DNA from: Dehalococcoidia bacterium
GTDB taxonomy: Bacteria > Chloroflexota > Dehalococcoidia > GIF9 > UBA5629
Reading direction: 5' to 3'
DNA length: 64,000 nucleotides
NCBI GenBank assembly: GCA_041653995.1
Contig: JBAZEK010000001.1
Location: 1,116,001 to 1,180,000, forward strand
Part shown: piece by piece, positions 9,858 through 19,041 of the stretch
Position numbering within the stretch: the first letter of the stretch is position 1
Layout of the letters: every line of letters starts with the position of its first letter
Position numbers and translations under genes: made by a program
The notes under the pieces: generated by a model
Database searches by the model: none
Told to the model about the DNA's origin: nothing
Seen by the model: the letters and a program-made list of their open reading frames with translations, nothing else

Positions 9858-10503
9858 GCCCAGAATCTGCGCGGTGATCACCGACAGCGACACGGACGCC
9901 ATCAAGAGAAATGAATCCCTGTCGGACCTGTTTGAGCTGCGCATGGACCTGGTTGGCGACGGCTGGCACAAACTGGTACCGCACCTGCATAAGCCCTGGA
10001 TAGCTACCATGCGGGACATCTCGCACCGCGGAAAATTCGCCGGCAGCGAGGAGCAACTCGTTAACGAACTGATGCGGGCGGTCGAACTGGGCGCCGCCAT
10101 CGTGGACATCGAGCTTGACTCTCCGGCGCTTAATGAGACGGTGAAACGCATAAAGGGCAACGCCAGATGCCTGATATCCTATCACAACTGGGATGAGACT
10201 CCCCCGCTGGAGCGACTATCTATCATCGTAAAACAGCAACTCGCCGCGGGCGCCGCTATCTGCAAAGTCGTGACCATGGCCAGAGATATCGATGACAACC
10301 CGTCGGTGCTCGAACTACCGGGCCGCTTCCCGGGGATCGATGTGATCTCCTTCGCCATGGGTCCGGCAGGTGCGCTCAGCCGCGTCCTCTCGCCTCTGGC
10401 GGGCGGCTATCTGACCTATGCCTCGATTGATAAGACCGGAGGCTCCGCCCCAGGGCAGCTGAGCGTGGAGCTCCTGCGCAGGATTTATGGGACGATGGCG
10501 TGA
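9844..10503 (+). CDS. aroD: Type I 3-dehydroquinate dehydratase
   Basis: This is a 219-residue class I (Schiff-base) dehydroquinase that dehydrates 3-dehydroquinate to 3-dehydroshikimate. ELRMDL near the N-terminus, a SYHNW segment near 115 and ICKVVTMA with the presumed Schiff-base Lys near 140 agree with the family. The GPAGALSRVLSPLAGGYLTY-type C-terminal motif is also present. Two ATGs (9844 and 9850) are possible starts. It overlaps aroB upstream and shares a TGATG junction with aroE. Confidence 0.93.
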   Translation: MTMDKPRICAVITDSDTDAIKRNESLSDLFELRMDLVGDGWHKLVPHLHKPWIATMRDISHRGKFAGSEEQLVNELMRAVELGAAIVDIELDSPALNETVKRIKGNARCLISYHNWDETPPLERLSIIVKQQLAAGAAICKVVTMARDIDDNPSVLELPGRFPGIDVISFAMGPAGALSRVLSPLAGGYLTYASIDKTGGSAPGQLSVELLRRIYGTMA

Positions 10504-11375
10504 TGGCGGATTTTGAATTGAACGGCAGCACAATGGTATGCGGCGTGATGGGTGATCCGCTGGAACACAGCGTCTCCCCCGCCATGCACAACGCCGCCTT
10601 TCGCAAGCTGGGGCTCAACTATGTTTATTTACCCTTCAGGGTGAGCAAAGAGAATCTGGCGGGCGCCGTCGAAGGCATCCGGGCGCTGCATATCGCAGGC
10701 ATGAACGTTACGATACCTCATAAGGTGTCGATTATACCCCTGCTGGACGAGGTCGATGCGCTGGCGCAGCGCATCGGCGCAGTTAATGTGGTCCACAACA
10801 AAGACGGGAGACTATTGGGTTTCAATACCGACGCCGAGGGTTTCCTGCGCCTGCTGAAGGAGCAGGGCATAGAGGCGGGCAGAATGCATGCAGTCGTTAT
10901 CGGCGCGGGTGGCGCCTCCAGGGCCGTCTGCTTCGCGCTGGCCTCTCTCGGCAGCAATGTTACCATCCTCAACCGGACCGTACAAAAAGCGCTGGACTGC
11001 GCGGCAGACATGGCGAAATATACGGGCCGTACATTCGCGGCGCTGGAGTTGAATCCGGACAACCTGGCCTCAGCGCTGGCAAAGGCCGACCTGGTGGTGA
11101 ACGCCACCAGCCTGGGAATGGCCCCGCAGGCCGGCGAGAGCCCGGTCAACGGCAAACTGCTGGAGCGCAGGCATATCGTGGCGGATATCGTATATAATCC
11201 GGTCGTAACCAGGCTGCTCAGCGACGCGGAGAAAGCGGGGGCCAGGATTATAGGAGGGCTGGATATGCTGGGATGGCAGGGGGCGCTGTCCTTGGAAATA
11301 TGGACCGGCTGCAGAGCGCCGGTCGATTTGATGCGCCGGGCGGCTGCCGAAGCGGTGAAACGCTATGAAAAGTAA
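10503..11375 (+). CDS. aroE: Shikimate dehydrogenase (NADP+)
   Basis: AroE reduces 3-dehydroshikimate to shikimate. The 290 residues show the substrate site HSVSPAMHNAAF, NVTIPHK with the catalytic Lys, and the dinucleotide-binding GAGGASRAVCFAL. NATSLGM and DMLGWQGALS follow in the C-terminal half as in the family. The ATG at 10503 overlaps the aroD stop by one base; a GTG at 10500 is an alternative start. The 3' end overlaps aroK by 11 bases. Confidence 0.94.
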   Translation: MADFELNGSTMVCGVMGDPLEHSVSPAMHNAAFRKLGLNYVYLPFRVSKENLAGAVEGIRALHIAGMNVTIPHKVSIIPLLDEVDALAQRIGAVNVVHNKDGRLLGFNTDAEGFLRLLKEQGIEAGRMHAVVIGAGGASRAVCFALASLGSNVTILNRTVQKALDCAADMAKYTGRTFAALELNPDNLASALAKADLVVNATSLGMAPQAGESPVNGKLLERRHIVADIVYNPVVTRLLSDAEKAGARIIGGLDMLGWQGALSLEIWTGCRAPVDLMRRAAAEAVKRYEK

Positions 11376-11907
11376 TATCGCTTTAATCGGCTTTATGGGG
11401 GCAGGCAAATCCGCGGTCGGCCGGGCGCTGGCGAAGGCCGCCGCAATGGATTTTATCGATCTCGATACCATCATCCAGCAAAAAGCAGGGAGGTCGATCT
11501 CCCAGATTTTTTCATATGACGGCGAAGCCGCCTTCCGGCGTATCGAGTCACAGGCGGTCAACGACGCCGCCGGCAGGGAAAACACGGTGATAGCCTGCGG
11601 AGGCGGGGTGGTTCTCGAGCAATCCAACGTCGAGGCGCTCAGGCGCAATGCGATTATAGTATATCTGCCGGCCGAGCCCTCCGTCCTGCTGCGGCGCGTA
11701 TTAAACAACCCTGAACAGCGTCCCCTGCTGCAGGTCGTCGATCCCGCTTCGGCCATGGGCGGGCTGCTCAAACGCAGGTTGCCTTTGTACGAGGCGGCGG
11801 CCGATCTGACGATAGATACATCGGCGCTCGATATCGAGCGCGTGGTAGAAAAAATAATTTCGGAGCTAAGAACTTATGATTGTCACAATCTCCCGGAGCA
11901 GGCTTAG
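11365..11907 (+). CDS. aroK: Shikimate kinase
   Basis: The 180-residue P-loop kinase phosphorylates shikimate at the 3-hydroxyl. GFMGAGKSAVGRALA is the Walker A loop and FIDLDTIIQQ holds the shikimate-binding Asp. FRRIES and the CGGGVV segment match the family's substrate-binding motifs, and PEQRPLL fits the lid. It is embedded in the operon, overlapping aroE by 11 bases and aroA by 32 bases. Confidence 0.94.
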   Translation: MKSNIALIGFMGAGKSAVGRALAKAAAMDFIDLDTIIQQKAGRSISQIFSYDGEAAFRRIESQAVNDAAGRENTVIACGGGVVLEQSNVEALRRNAIIVYLPAEPSVLLRRVLNNPEQRPLLQVVDPASAMGGLLKRRLPLYEAAADLTIDTSALDIERVVEKIISELRTYDCHNLPEQA

Positions 11908-13138
11908 CGGCGGGATACCGGCTCCATCCTCCAAGAGCTACACACTGCGCGGCCTGATGTGCGCCGCGCTTTCGGACGGGTGGAGCGAGATCGAACGTCC
12001 GCTTTATGCCGACGACACCGACGCCGGTCGTGACGTGCTGCGTAAAATCGGGGTACTTATCAATGAAAAGGAAGGCTCCTGGCTGGTCAAAGGCAATAGC
12101 CTCCGCCAGCCTGATTCGGAGCTGTTCTGCCGCGATTCGGCCGGCACGCTGCGCTTTATGACAGCCATCTGCTCTCTTGTACCGGGCACCTGCCGGCTGA
12201 CGGCGGGTTTGTCTCTATCGAGAAGGCCCATCGCTCCGCTGGTGGAGGCACTCAAGCTGCTGGGCGTGGACTGCACCACTGAGGGCAGCGCGGCGGTTAC
12301 CATCCGGGGAGGCCGCTTAAAGGGCGGCACGGCCGGGCTGCCGGGGGACATCAGCTCGCAGCTTGTCTCAGCACTGCTTTTCATCGCGCCCAGGGCCGAT
12401 GAGGGGATGAGCATAGAGCTGGCCCCGCCGGTGGAATCCAGGCCTTATATCGATATGACGATCGATTGCATGAAGAAGTACGGTGTCCGGGTGCAGCGCA
12501 GCCCTGATGATCTTAGATTCGAGATCAAGCCGCAGGCCTACAGGCCCGCACGCTACTGCGTGGAAGGGGACTGGTCGTCGGCCTCCTACCTGCTGGCGCT
12601 GGGCGCCGTGGCGGGCGACGTACAGGTGTCGAACCTGAACAGGTCGAGCTTGCAGGCCGACAGGGAGATACTGACCCTGCTCAAGCGCATAGGCGCCGAT
12701 TTGCAGGCACGTGGCGACGGTGTGAGGGCCAGGAAGGCGAAACTGAAAGCCGTGAAGGCCGACCTGTCCGACTGCATCGATCTGCTGCCGACCATGGCGG
12801 TGCTGGCTGCCGCAGCGCAGGGAGAGAGCATCCTGAGCGGCATCAGCCGCGCCCGGCTGAAGGAGTCCGACAGGGTGGCTGCGGTAAAGGAGGGGTTACA
12901 GCGGATGGGCATACCTGTCAGGGAGGAGAGGGATACCTTGAGTATCACCGGCGCCGGGCCTGCCGGCTGCACGATCGATGCGAAAGGCGACCACAGGATA
13001 GCCATGGCCTTCAGCATACTGGGCGTGCTGGCCGGCAATACGGTCATAGAGGGCGCCGAGTGCGTGAACAAGACATATCCAGACTTCTGGGCCGGCTTGA
13101 AGAGCCTGGGAGGGGAGGTGGTTTTAAATGAGCAATAG
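11876..13138 (+). CDS. aroA: 3-phosphoshikimate 1-carboxyvinyltransferase (EPSP synthase)
   Basis: The 420-residue enzyme transfers the enolpyruvyl group of PEP to shikimate 3-phosphate. PSSKSYTLR near the N-terminus carries the substrate-binding Lys-Ser pair. RDSAGTLRFM corresponds to the NSGT loop that binds PEP, here with Asp-Ser-Ala in place of the usual Gly-Asn-Ala/Ser, so it is a divergent version. RLKESDR and DHRIAMAFS are the conserved C-terminal motifs. The gene overlaps aroK by 32 bases and aroC by 11. Confidence 0.94.
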   Translation: MIVTISRSRLSGGIPAPSSKSYTLRGLMCAALSDGWSEIERPLYADDTDAGRDVLRKIGVLINEKEGSWLVKGNSLRQPDSELFCRDSAGTLRFMTAICSLVPGTCRLTAGLSLSRRPIAPLVEALKLLGVDCTTEGSAAVTIRGGRLKGGTAGLPGDISSQLVSALLFIAPRADEGMSIELAPPVESRPYIDMTIDCMKKYGVRVQRSPDDLRFEIKPQAYRPARYCVEGDWSSASYLLALGAVAGDVQVSNLNRSSLQADREILTLLKRIGADLQARGDGVRARKAKLKAVKADLSDCIDLLPTMAVLAAAAQGESILSGISRARLKESDRVAAVKEGLQRMGIPVREERDTLSITGAGPAGCTIDAKGDHRIAMAFSILGVLAGNTVIEGAECVNKTYPDFWAGLKSLGGEVVLNEQ

Positions 13139-14219
13139 CATCGGAATGCAGTTTGTTGTAACCAGCTTCGGGGAAAGCCACGGCAGGTGCGTGGGCGTGG
13201 TGATTGACGGCTGCCCGGCAGGCCTGCCCATCGGGCTGGATGAGATACAGGCCGAGGTAGATCGCCGCAAACCGCAGAGCAGCGCCGGCGGCACGGGGCG
13301 CAGAGAAGAGGACAGGGTGGAAGCCCTCTCGGGCATATTTAACGGCAGGTCGACGGGTGCGCCCATCTGCCTGCTGGCCTGGAATAAAGACGCCGACTCC
13401 AGTGCCTATAAAGATATCATCTCCACACCCAGGCCGGGCCATGCCGATTATACGGCCTTTCTCAAATACGGCAAATACAACGATTTCCGCGGCGGCGGCA
13501 GGTTCTCCGGCCGTATCACAGCCGGATTCGTCATGGCGGGCGCGATAGCCAGGAAGCTGCTTGCGCTACACGGTATCGAGATAATCGCCCACACCGTGCA
13601 GATCGGTGATATCAAGGCCGACCCGCACCTCTCGCATATCACAAGACGCATCATAGATAAGACCCCGGTGAGATGCGTTGACCCTGTGGCGGCAAAAAAA
13701 ATGATGGCCGTGATTAAGGCCGTTCAGAAGGAGGCCGACAGCATCGGCGGCACGGTGGAGGCGCTGGCGCTCAACGTGCCCGGCGGGCTGGGGGAGCCGG
13801 TCTTCGACACACTGGAGGGCGAACTTTCCAGGGCTTTCTTCGCCATACCCGCCGCCAGGGGCGTCGAATTCGGCGCCGGTTTCAGCGCGGCATCAATGAA
13901 GGGATCGCAACACAACGACCTCTTCAGCGTAAAAAACAAGAAAATAGTCACTCTTACCAACCATGCAGGCGGGGTATCGGGCGGATTGAGCAACGGTATG
14001 CCCATTATCGCCAGAATAGTCTTCAAACCCACTGCGTCTATCGGTAAAAGCCAGAAGACCGTCAGTCTGAAAACAGGCCGGACGGTCGATCTATCCGTCA
14101 AAGGCCGGCACGATAGTTGCATCGTGCCGAGGGCGGTGCCCGTGGTTGAAGCCATGATGTCGCTGGTTCTGTGCGACTTCGCCTTGCGGGCCGGCCATAT
14201 AGGGAGAATAATCTCATGA
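13128..14219 (+). CDS. aroC: Chorismate synthase
   Basis: The protein converts EPSP to chorismate and needs reduced FMN. The 363 residues carry GESHGRCVGVVIDGCPAGLP at the start, RPGHADYT, and FRGGGRFSGRITAG. These are the classical AroC signatures with the conserved His and Arg residues that bind flavin and substrate. No fused flavin reductase is seen. It overlaps aroA by 11 bases and shares an ATGA junction with pheA. Confidence 0.95.
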   Translation: MSNSIGMQFVVTSFGESHGRCVGVVIDGCPAGLPIGLDEIQAEVDRRKPQSSAGGTGRREEDRVEALSGIFNGRSTGAPICLLAWNKDADSSAYKDIISTPRPGHADYTAFLKYGKYNDFRGGGRFSGRITAGFVMAGAIARKLLALHGIEIIAHTVQIGDIKADPHLSHITRRIIDKTPVRCVDPVAAKKMMAVIKAVQKEADSIGGTVEALALNVPGGLGEPVFDTLEGELSRAFFAIPAARGVEFGAGFSAASMKGSQHNDLFSVKNKKIVTLTNHAGGVSGGLSNGMPIIARIVFKPTASIGKSQKTVSLKTGRTVDLSVKGRHDSCIVPRAVPVVEAMMSLVLCDFALRAGHIGRIIS

Positions 14220-15289
14220 GCCTGGATGATTTGAGAAAAGACATCGACAGCATCGATTCAAGTATAGTTAAGCTGTTGTCCCGGCGGTTGATGGCAGCCC
14301 GCAAGATAGGAGATTTCAAGAGAAAAGGACGCGGACTGATCCAGGATGCCGCCCGCGAAAAGGCGGTATTGGAGCACGTCAGACGGCTGGCAAAAAAAGA
14401 GGGCGTCAATCCGGAAGATGTAGAACGGCTCTACCGCCAGATTATCGCTGCATCGAGGAGCGTACAGGGAACAGAGGTCGCCTTCCAGGGACAGGACGGC
14501 GCCTACAGCCAGGAGGCGGCCTTCGACTTCTTCGGCAATTCCGTGCTGACGCGCCCCTGCGAGACGCTGGACGAGGTATTCAAGCTGGTGCAGGAAGGCG
14601 GCGTGCCCTGCGGGATAGTGCCGGTTGAGAACTCTCAGGAAGGCAGCATCAGCCGCTCCTACGACCTGCTGCTGGACGCGGACGTGATGGTCTGCGGGGA
14701 GACGCTGATCAGGGTCTCGCACTGCCTGATCTCCAACCGCGGCGTTTCTCCATCGTCCATTAAAAGGATCTACTCCCACCCGCAGGCCCTGGCGCAATGC
14801 CAGGCCTACCTGCGGTACCTGGGCTGCGAGATCATACCGGCCTACGATACGGCGGGCAGCGTGAAAATGATAAAAGAGAAGAAGATCATGGACGGGGCGG
14901 CCATCGCCGGCGCCCGTTCCGCACAGATTTACGATATGAAAATACTGGACCGCGAGATCGAAGATAATCCCCGCAATACCACCCGGTTCTTCGTTCTCGG
15001 CCGCTCAGATGCGCCGCCTTCAGGCCACGACAAGACCTCCATCGTCTTTTTGCTCAAGCACAAACCGGGCACGCTGTACCAGGCGCTGGGGGAGTTCGCC
15101 AAAAGGCGGATCAACCTGACCAAAATAGAGTCGCGTCCCACCCGCCAGAAACCCTGGGAATATAATTTCTACCTGGATTTCGAGGGCCACCGCAGCGATG
15201 GCGCAGTGCAGCAGACGCTGATACAATTGGAGGATATCTCCCTCTTCCTCAAGGTGCTGGGATCCTATCCAAAGGCCAGACAGACATGA
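14216..15289 (+). CDS. pheA: Bifunctional chorismate mutase / prephenate dehydratase (P-protein)
   Basis: The 357-residue fusion makes phenylpyruvate from chorismate. An AroQ chorismate mutase helix bundle spans about 1-85, with LRKDIDSIDSSIVKLLSRR. The prephenate dehydratase domain (about 90-270) has GAYSQEAA, VPVENSQEGS and NTTRFFVLG. An ACT domain follows from about 275 and usually binds Phe as feedback inhibitor; ESRPTRQKPWEYNFYLDF is its conserved stretch. I chose ATG 14216, which overlaps the aroC stop by four bases; longer versions would run into aroC. Confidence 0.94.
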   Translation: MSLDDLRKDIDSIDSSIVKLLSRRLMAARKIGDFKRKGRGLIQDAAREKAVLEHVRRLAKKEGVNPEDVERLYRQIIAASRSVQGTEVAFQGQDGAYSQEAAFDFFGNSVLTRPCETLDEVFKLVQEGGVPCGIVPVENSQEGSISRSYDLLLDADVMVCGETLIRVSHCLISNRGVSPSSIKRIYSHPQALAQCQAYLRYLGCEIIPAYDTAGSVKMIKEKKIMDGAAIAGARSAQIYDMKILDREIEDNPRNTTRFFVLGRSDAPPSGHDKTSIVFLLKHKPGTLYQALGEFAKRRINLTKIESRPTRQKPWEYNFYLDFEGHRSDGAVQQTLIQLEDISLFLKVLGSYPKARQT

Positions 15290-16164
15290 GCGCTAAAGTT
15301 ACGAAGATCTGCGTCATAGGCGGATACGGGAAGATGGGCAGGTGGCTTGCGCGCTTTCTGAAGGGAGAGGGCCTGCAGGTCACGATAGCAGGCCGCAGCC
15401 TGCAGAAGCTCGAGGAGGCGGCCCGGGAACTGGGCTGCCGGGCTGCGCCCCTGGAGCAGGCCGTGAAACAGGCCGAGGCTATAGTAATTTCTGTTCCTAT
15501 CGGCAGCTTCGAGGCCGTGGTGCGCCAGCTGGCGCCGCACACAAGGCCCGGGCAATACGTATTCGATATCGCCTCCGTCAAACAACGCCCGGTTGAGATA
15601 ATGCATAAGTATTTAAGCGGATGCCGCATACTGGGCACACACCCCATGTTCGGCCCGGGCGCCGCATCGTTGCAGGGGCAACGCTTCGTATTTACACCTG
15701 TCGGAGATGAGGAAGAATCTCTGGCAGCGCAGCTGCGCCGGCAGCTCGAAAGCAGGGGCGCCAGAATAGCAGTTATGAGCCCCACCCGGCACGACGAACT
15801 GATGGGCATGGTGCTGGGCCTGCCCCATTTCATCGCCCTCGTATCGGCGGATACACTGCTAAGCCTGAAAAGCCTGAAGCAGGCAGGCGAAGTCAGCGGC
15901 ACCAGCTTCCGCCTGCTGCTGACACTGGCAGAGGCCGTCCTTTCCGAGGATCCCGATTTCTATTCCTCACTACAGATGAGCCTGCCGGATATGGCCGACA
16001 TAGAGCAGCTTTTCCGGGAGAAGACGGACCTCTGGCTTAAACTGGTGCGTGAACAGGATGGAGAGCATTTCTCAGAGAGGATGCGTTATCTTCGCAAGCA
16101 GTTCGAGCGTGAAGATCCGGATTTCTCAGCCGCCTATAAAAATTTATACAGACTGGCTGACTAA
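15286..16164 (+). CDS. tyrA: Prephenate dehydrogenase
   Basis: TyrA oxidatively decarboxylates prephenate to 4-hydroxyphenylpyruvate, the Tyr branch. A Rossmann motif IGGYGKMGRWLA starts at about residue 11. DIASVKQRPVEIM, GTHPMFGPGA (His near the active site) and a helical C-terminal domain follow. At 292 residues there is no ACT or mutase domain, so feedback control may rest on AroF, PheA and the attenuator. It is the last gene of the operon and shares an ATGA overlap with pheA. No aminotransferase gene is linked. Confidence 0.92.
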   Translation: MSAKVTKICVIGGYGKMGRWLARFLKGEGLQVTIAGRSLQKLEEAARELGCRAAPLEQAVKQAEAIVISVPIGSFEAVVRQLAPHTRPGQYVFDIASVKQRPVEIMHKYLSGCRILGTHPMFGPGAASLQGQRFVFTPVGDEEESLAAQLRRQLESRGARIAVMSPTRHDELMGMVLGLPHFIALVSADTLLSLKSLKQAGEVSGTSFRLLLTLAEAVLSEDPDFYSSLQMSLPDMADIEQLFREKTDLWLKLVREQDGEHFSERMRYLRKQFEREDPDFSAAYKNLYRLAD

Positions 16165-16202
16165 TCCAAACATATATGATATATTAGAATAAGAAAATAC
16201 CT

Positions 16203-16355
16203 TCAGCATCCTGCTGATGCAAGAAAATCCGGCACGGCAAGGCGTCCCGGTGATGGGACATCCCGCAAACATCTATGATAAACGCCTGCACAGTGATAGA
16301 CCGGTCCCGGCACACAGTCAGCAATCATTACCGATATAGTGCTGATCCTGTCGTC
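16203..16355 (+). ncRNA. Hairpin-rich leader upstream of the HD-GYP gene (possible cis-regulatory RNA)
   Basis: The 207-bp gap before the regulator gene holds several possible stems: TCAGCA/TGCTGA (16203-16217), GTCCC/GGGAC (16244-16259) enclosed by AGGCGT/ACGCCT (16240-16287), and a GTCAGCA/TGCTGAT pair (about 16317-16346). A GAGGAG ribosome site follows. I do not recognise a known riboswitch class, and it does not match the GEMM c-di-GMP consensus. It could also be chance structure in GC-rich sequence. Confidence 0.3.
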
Positions 16356-16371
16356 AGCCAGAGGAGAATAA

Positions 16372-17808
16372 ATGACTACACCCGACGAGAAAGAAAAACC
16401 CATCACCATCCTCATTGTTGAAGATAATCCGGCTGATGCACGTTTAATCAGAAAGCTTTTAAAAGAGGCCCCCGGCATTGACTGTCAGGATAAATACGCC
16501 GTTAACCTGGCCGAGGGCCTGGAACTGCTCAGACATAACAATATCAATGTCGTGCTGCTCGACCTAAATCTCCCCGACTGTCAGGGCACAGATGCGTTGT
16601 TGGCGCTGAAAAACGAACACACACATACTCCTATTGTCGTGATGACCGACCCCAAAGACGAGAAGATTACGCTGGAGGCTCTTAAAATGGGCGCCCAGGA
16701 TTACCTGGTCAAAGGTCAGATCGACGGACATATTCTTTTAAGAGCCATGCGCTACGCCGTCGGCCGCAAGCAGTCGGAGGACGCCATACTAAAATCCAAA
16801 ATGCTATTACAGAACGTGATAGACTCGACGCCGGACTGGATATATGCCAAGGACCCTCAGCACAGGTTCCTGCTGGTCAACAAGACTTTCGCTGAATCGC
16901 AGAACGTACAACCCCAGGATATGATCGGGAGGCCCGATACCGATTTCTTTTCCGAGGAGCTATGCTGCGGCAATCCTACCAGGGGAATTACAGGTTTCCA
17001 TGTCGATGATGATGAAGCGCTCAGCGGCAAGGTGCTTCACAATCTCGATAATTTCGTTACATGGGGTGACGGCTCCCTACACGTTTACGACACGACAAAA
17101 ATCCCCTTGTACGACGAATCAGGCAACTCTTTCGCGGTACTGGGCTACGGCCGCGACATAACCAGGCGCCATAAGGCCGAAAATGAGCTTGCAGCCAGCT
17201 ACAGGGCTTTGCGCAAGACGCTGCATGACTCCATCAAGGCCATGGCCCGCATAGTGGACCTGCGCGATCCGTATACCGCCGGCCACCAAATAAAGGTGGC
17301 GGACCTGGCCGGCGCAATAGCACTTGAGATGGGCATGGACGATGCGGCGGTGGAACACCTCATCATGGCATCCACGGTGCACGATATAGGCAAGATGTAT
17401 ATACCGGCCGACATATTGAGCAAACCCGGCAGACTCTCGGAACTGGAGTGGGAGATCATCAAAACGCACGCGCAGGGTGGATTTGATATCCTGGCCGGCA
17501 TCGAATTCTCGGGACCGGTTGCCATGACGGTGCTCCAGCACCACGAGAGACTGGACGGCTCCGGATACCCCAACGGGCTGAAAGACGGCCAGATACTCAC
17601 CGAAGCAAAGATACTGGCAGTGGCCGACGTGGTGGAGGCCATGGCCTCGCACCGGCCTTATCGTCCTTCCCTGGGCGTGGAGAAGGCTCTCAACGAAATC
17701 GAGCGGAAAAAGGGCGACCTTTACGATCCGGCGGTGGTGGATGTCTGCCTCGGCCTTTTCAGGGATAAGACTTTCAGCTTCAACACTCAGCCGGTAGCAG
17801 GTCCGTGA
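16372..17808 (+). CDS. Response regulator with receiver, PAS and HD-GYP domains
   Basis: The 478-residue signalling protein starts with a CheY-like receiver (about 10-130). Its acidic pocket is IVEDNPAD, the phospho-acceptor lies in LLDLNLPDCQG, and the Lys is in YLVKGQ. A PAS domain (about 145-275) follows and could hold a sensor ligand. The HD-GYP domain (about 285-460) has VHDIGKMYIP, HH and GSGYPNGLKDG, so all metal-ligand and GYP residues are present. HD-GYP domains hydrolyse cyclic di-GMP. No cognate kinase is adjacent. A GAGGAG ribosome site supports ATG 16372. Confidence 0.92.
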   Translation: MTTPDEKEKPITILIVEDNPADARLIRKLLKEAPGIDCQDKYAVNLAEGLELLRHNNINVVLLDLNLPDCQGTDALLALKNEHTHTPIVVMTDPKDEKITLEALKMGAQDYLVKGQIDGHILLRAMRYAVGRKQSEDAILKSKMLLQNVIDSTPDWIYAKDPQHRFLLVNKTFAESQNVQPQDMIGRPDTDFFSEELCCGNPTRGITGFHVDDDEALSGKVLHNLDNFVTWGDGSLHVYDTTKIPLYDESGNSFAVLGYGRDITRRHKAENELAASYRALRKTLHDSIKAMARIVDLRDPYTAGHQIKVADLAGAIALEMGMDDAAVEHLIMASTVHDIGKMYIPADILSKPGRLSELEWEIIKTHAQGGFDILAGIEFSGPVAMTVLQHHERLDGSGYPNGLKDGQILTEAKILAVADVVEAMASHRPYRPSLGVEKALNEIERKKGDLYDPAVVDVCLGLFRDKTFSFNTQPVAGP

Positions 17809-17814
17809 TGGGCC

Positions 17815-19041
17815 TTACTTCCGCCCCGCCATAATAGCTATGAAATTCTCCAGCAGCATCTCGGTCCTTTCCGGCGAGTATTTGCGTTTGTCGCTCATAT
17901 CCCCGTCCAGCACGAGATAAGGTATGTCCCGCTCCTTCATCACGTCTCCGATCAGCTTCTGGGCGGCGCAGGAGTGGCGGCAGGCATCCGTAGAGAAGTG
18001 CACCACACCATCCAGATTATATTCGTCGATAATCTCGTTTATCCCCTTCAGCCTCTGCTCGATGGTCCCCACATATGGATTCCTCAGGCTCCACAGGGCA
18101 AGGCTCTCGAAAGGCAGGGACTCGTCCATTTGTCCCCCGTAATTGCGGGCCAATTCGCCCATGACAATCGTGACGCCGTTTTTTCTGAATATCCGGTTGA
18201 TATTGGTAGGTTGGACAGGGAACCAGGCCAGCCATAATACGCGGTATTTCTCAGGTGTGAGTTTACCTTCCATGATCTTTTTACGGCTCTCCTCCACCAT
18301 TTCGAGGTAGATCTGCTTCTGTATCTCCTTTCCTGCCAGCAAATTGCCGTAGATGGACGTGTTCACAACGGGCACACCGATGTAAGGGTAGGGCGAGACC
18401 TTCTGAAGATCGGCCAGTTGCCCGTAAGCCCGCCGCGCGCGGTTGGATACGCGAATACATTCTCTCAGGCGCTCAAGGTCGAACTTCTGACCAGTAACCT
18501 CCTCTATCTTGCGAACAATATAGCGCAGCTGGGCAGCCACGTAATCGACCGACTCACGGCTTATCTTGTTTGGAATATCCAGCGATATGGCTTCCTTACC
18601 GTAACTCTCTGCAAGCGTTTTATTGGTCTTGGCTTTGCCGTCGCAGAAATAGGACGATGAGAGCAACAGGTCGGCCCTTGGCATGTACCCCAGCATATTG
18701 CACCCCGCAGCCAGCCTGTGGTACGAGCAGATATCGGTGGAGTAGCCGGCCTCCTCAGCCTTGTTCATGATCTCAACCGCGACATCTGCATCAAATGTAG
18801 GCAGGAGGTTGGCGGCTATCTCAAAATCGAAGGGCGTTACATCGAAGGCCGCCAGCAGTTCCATGGGAAAAGAATAAAACGAGGTCCAGATGACGTTTTT
18901 GTCGGCGCGGTAAGCCTCTACAAAAGAAGACGCCAGCTGGATGGTCATTTTTATCGTGGCGCGCGGTTTCTGCCTATACGCAGTTTCCAGACCACTCTTC
19001 ATTTCCGTATAATATTTTTTCAACATTTCGCTATCCCTCAA
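17815..19041 (-). CDS. 2-hydroxyacyl-CoA dehydratase D-component family protein (HgdB/FldB/BcrC-like), subunit 1
   Basis: The 408-residue protein resembles the [4Fe-4S]-carrying subunits of 2-hydroxyacyl-CoA dehydratases and benzoyl-CoA reductases. Candidate cluster ligands are CSYHRLAAGC (near 115), YFCDG (near 145) and DACRHSC (near 355). Such enzymes are radical dehydratases or reductases acting on CoA thioesters, and they need an ATP-dependent activator. The neighbouring gene encodes a second family member and overlaps by four bases, as expected for a heterodimer. No activator gene lies in the operon. The substrate cannot be told from the sequence. A non-CoA role is possible, since this family also contains double-cubane cluster proteins. 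Confidence 0.8.
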   Translation of the reverse strand: MRDSEMLKKYYTEMKSGLETAYRQKPRATIKMTIQLASSFVEAYRADKNVIWTSFYSFPMELLAAFDVTPFDFEIAANLLPTFDADVAVEIMNKAEEAGYSTDICSYHRLAAGCNMLGYMPRADLLLSSSYFCDGKAKTNKTLAESYGKEAISLDIPNKISRESVDYVAAQLRYIVRKIEEVTGQKFDLERLRECIRVSNRARRAYGQLADLQKVSPYPYIGVPVVNTSIYGNLLAGKEIQKQIYLEMVEESRKKIMEGKLTPEKYRVLWLAWFPVQPTNINRIFRKNGVTIVMGELARNYGGQMDESLPFESLALWSLRNPYVGTIEQRLKGINEIIDEYNLDGVVHFSTDACRHSCAAQKLIGDVMKERDIPYLVLDGDMSDKRKYSPERTEMLLENFIAIMAGRK

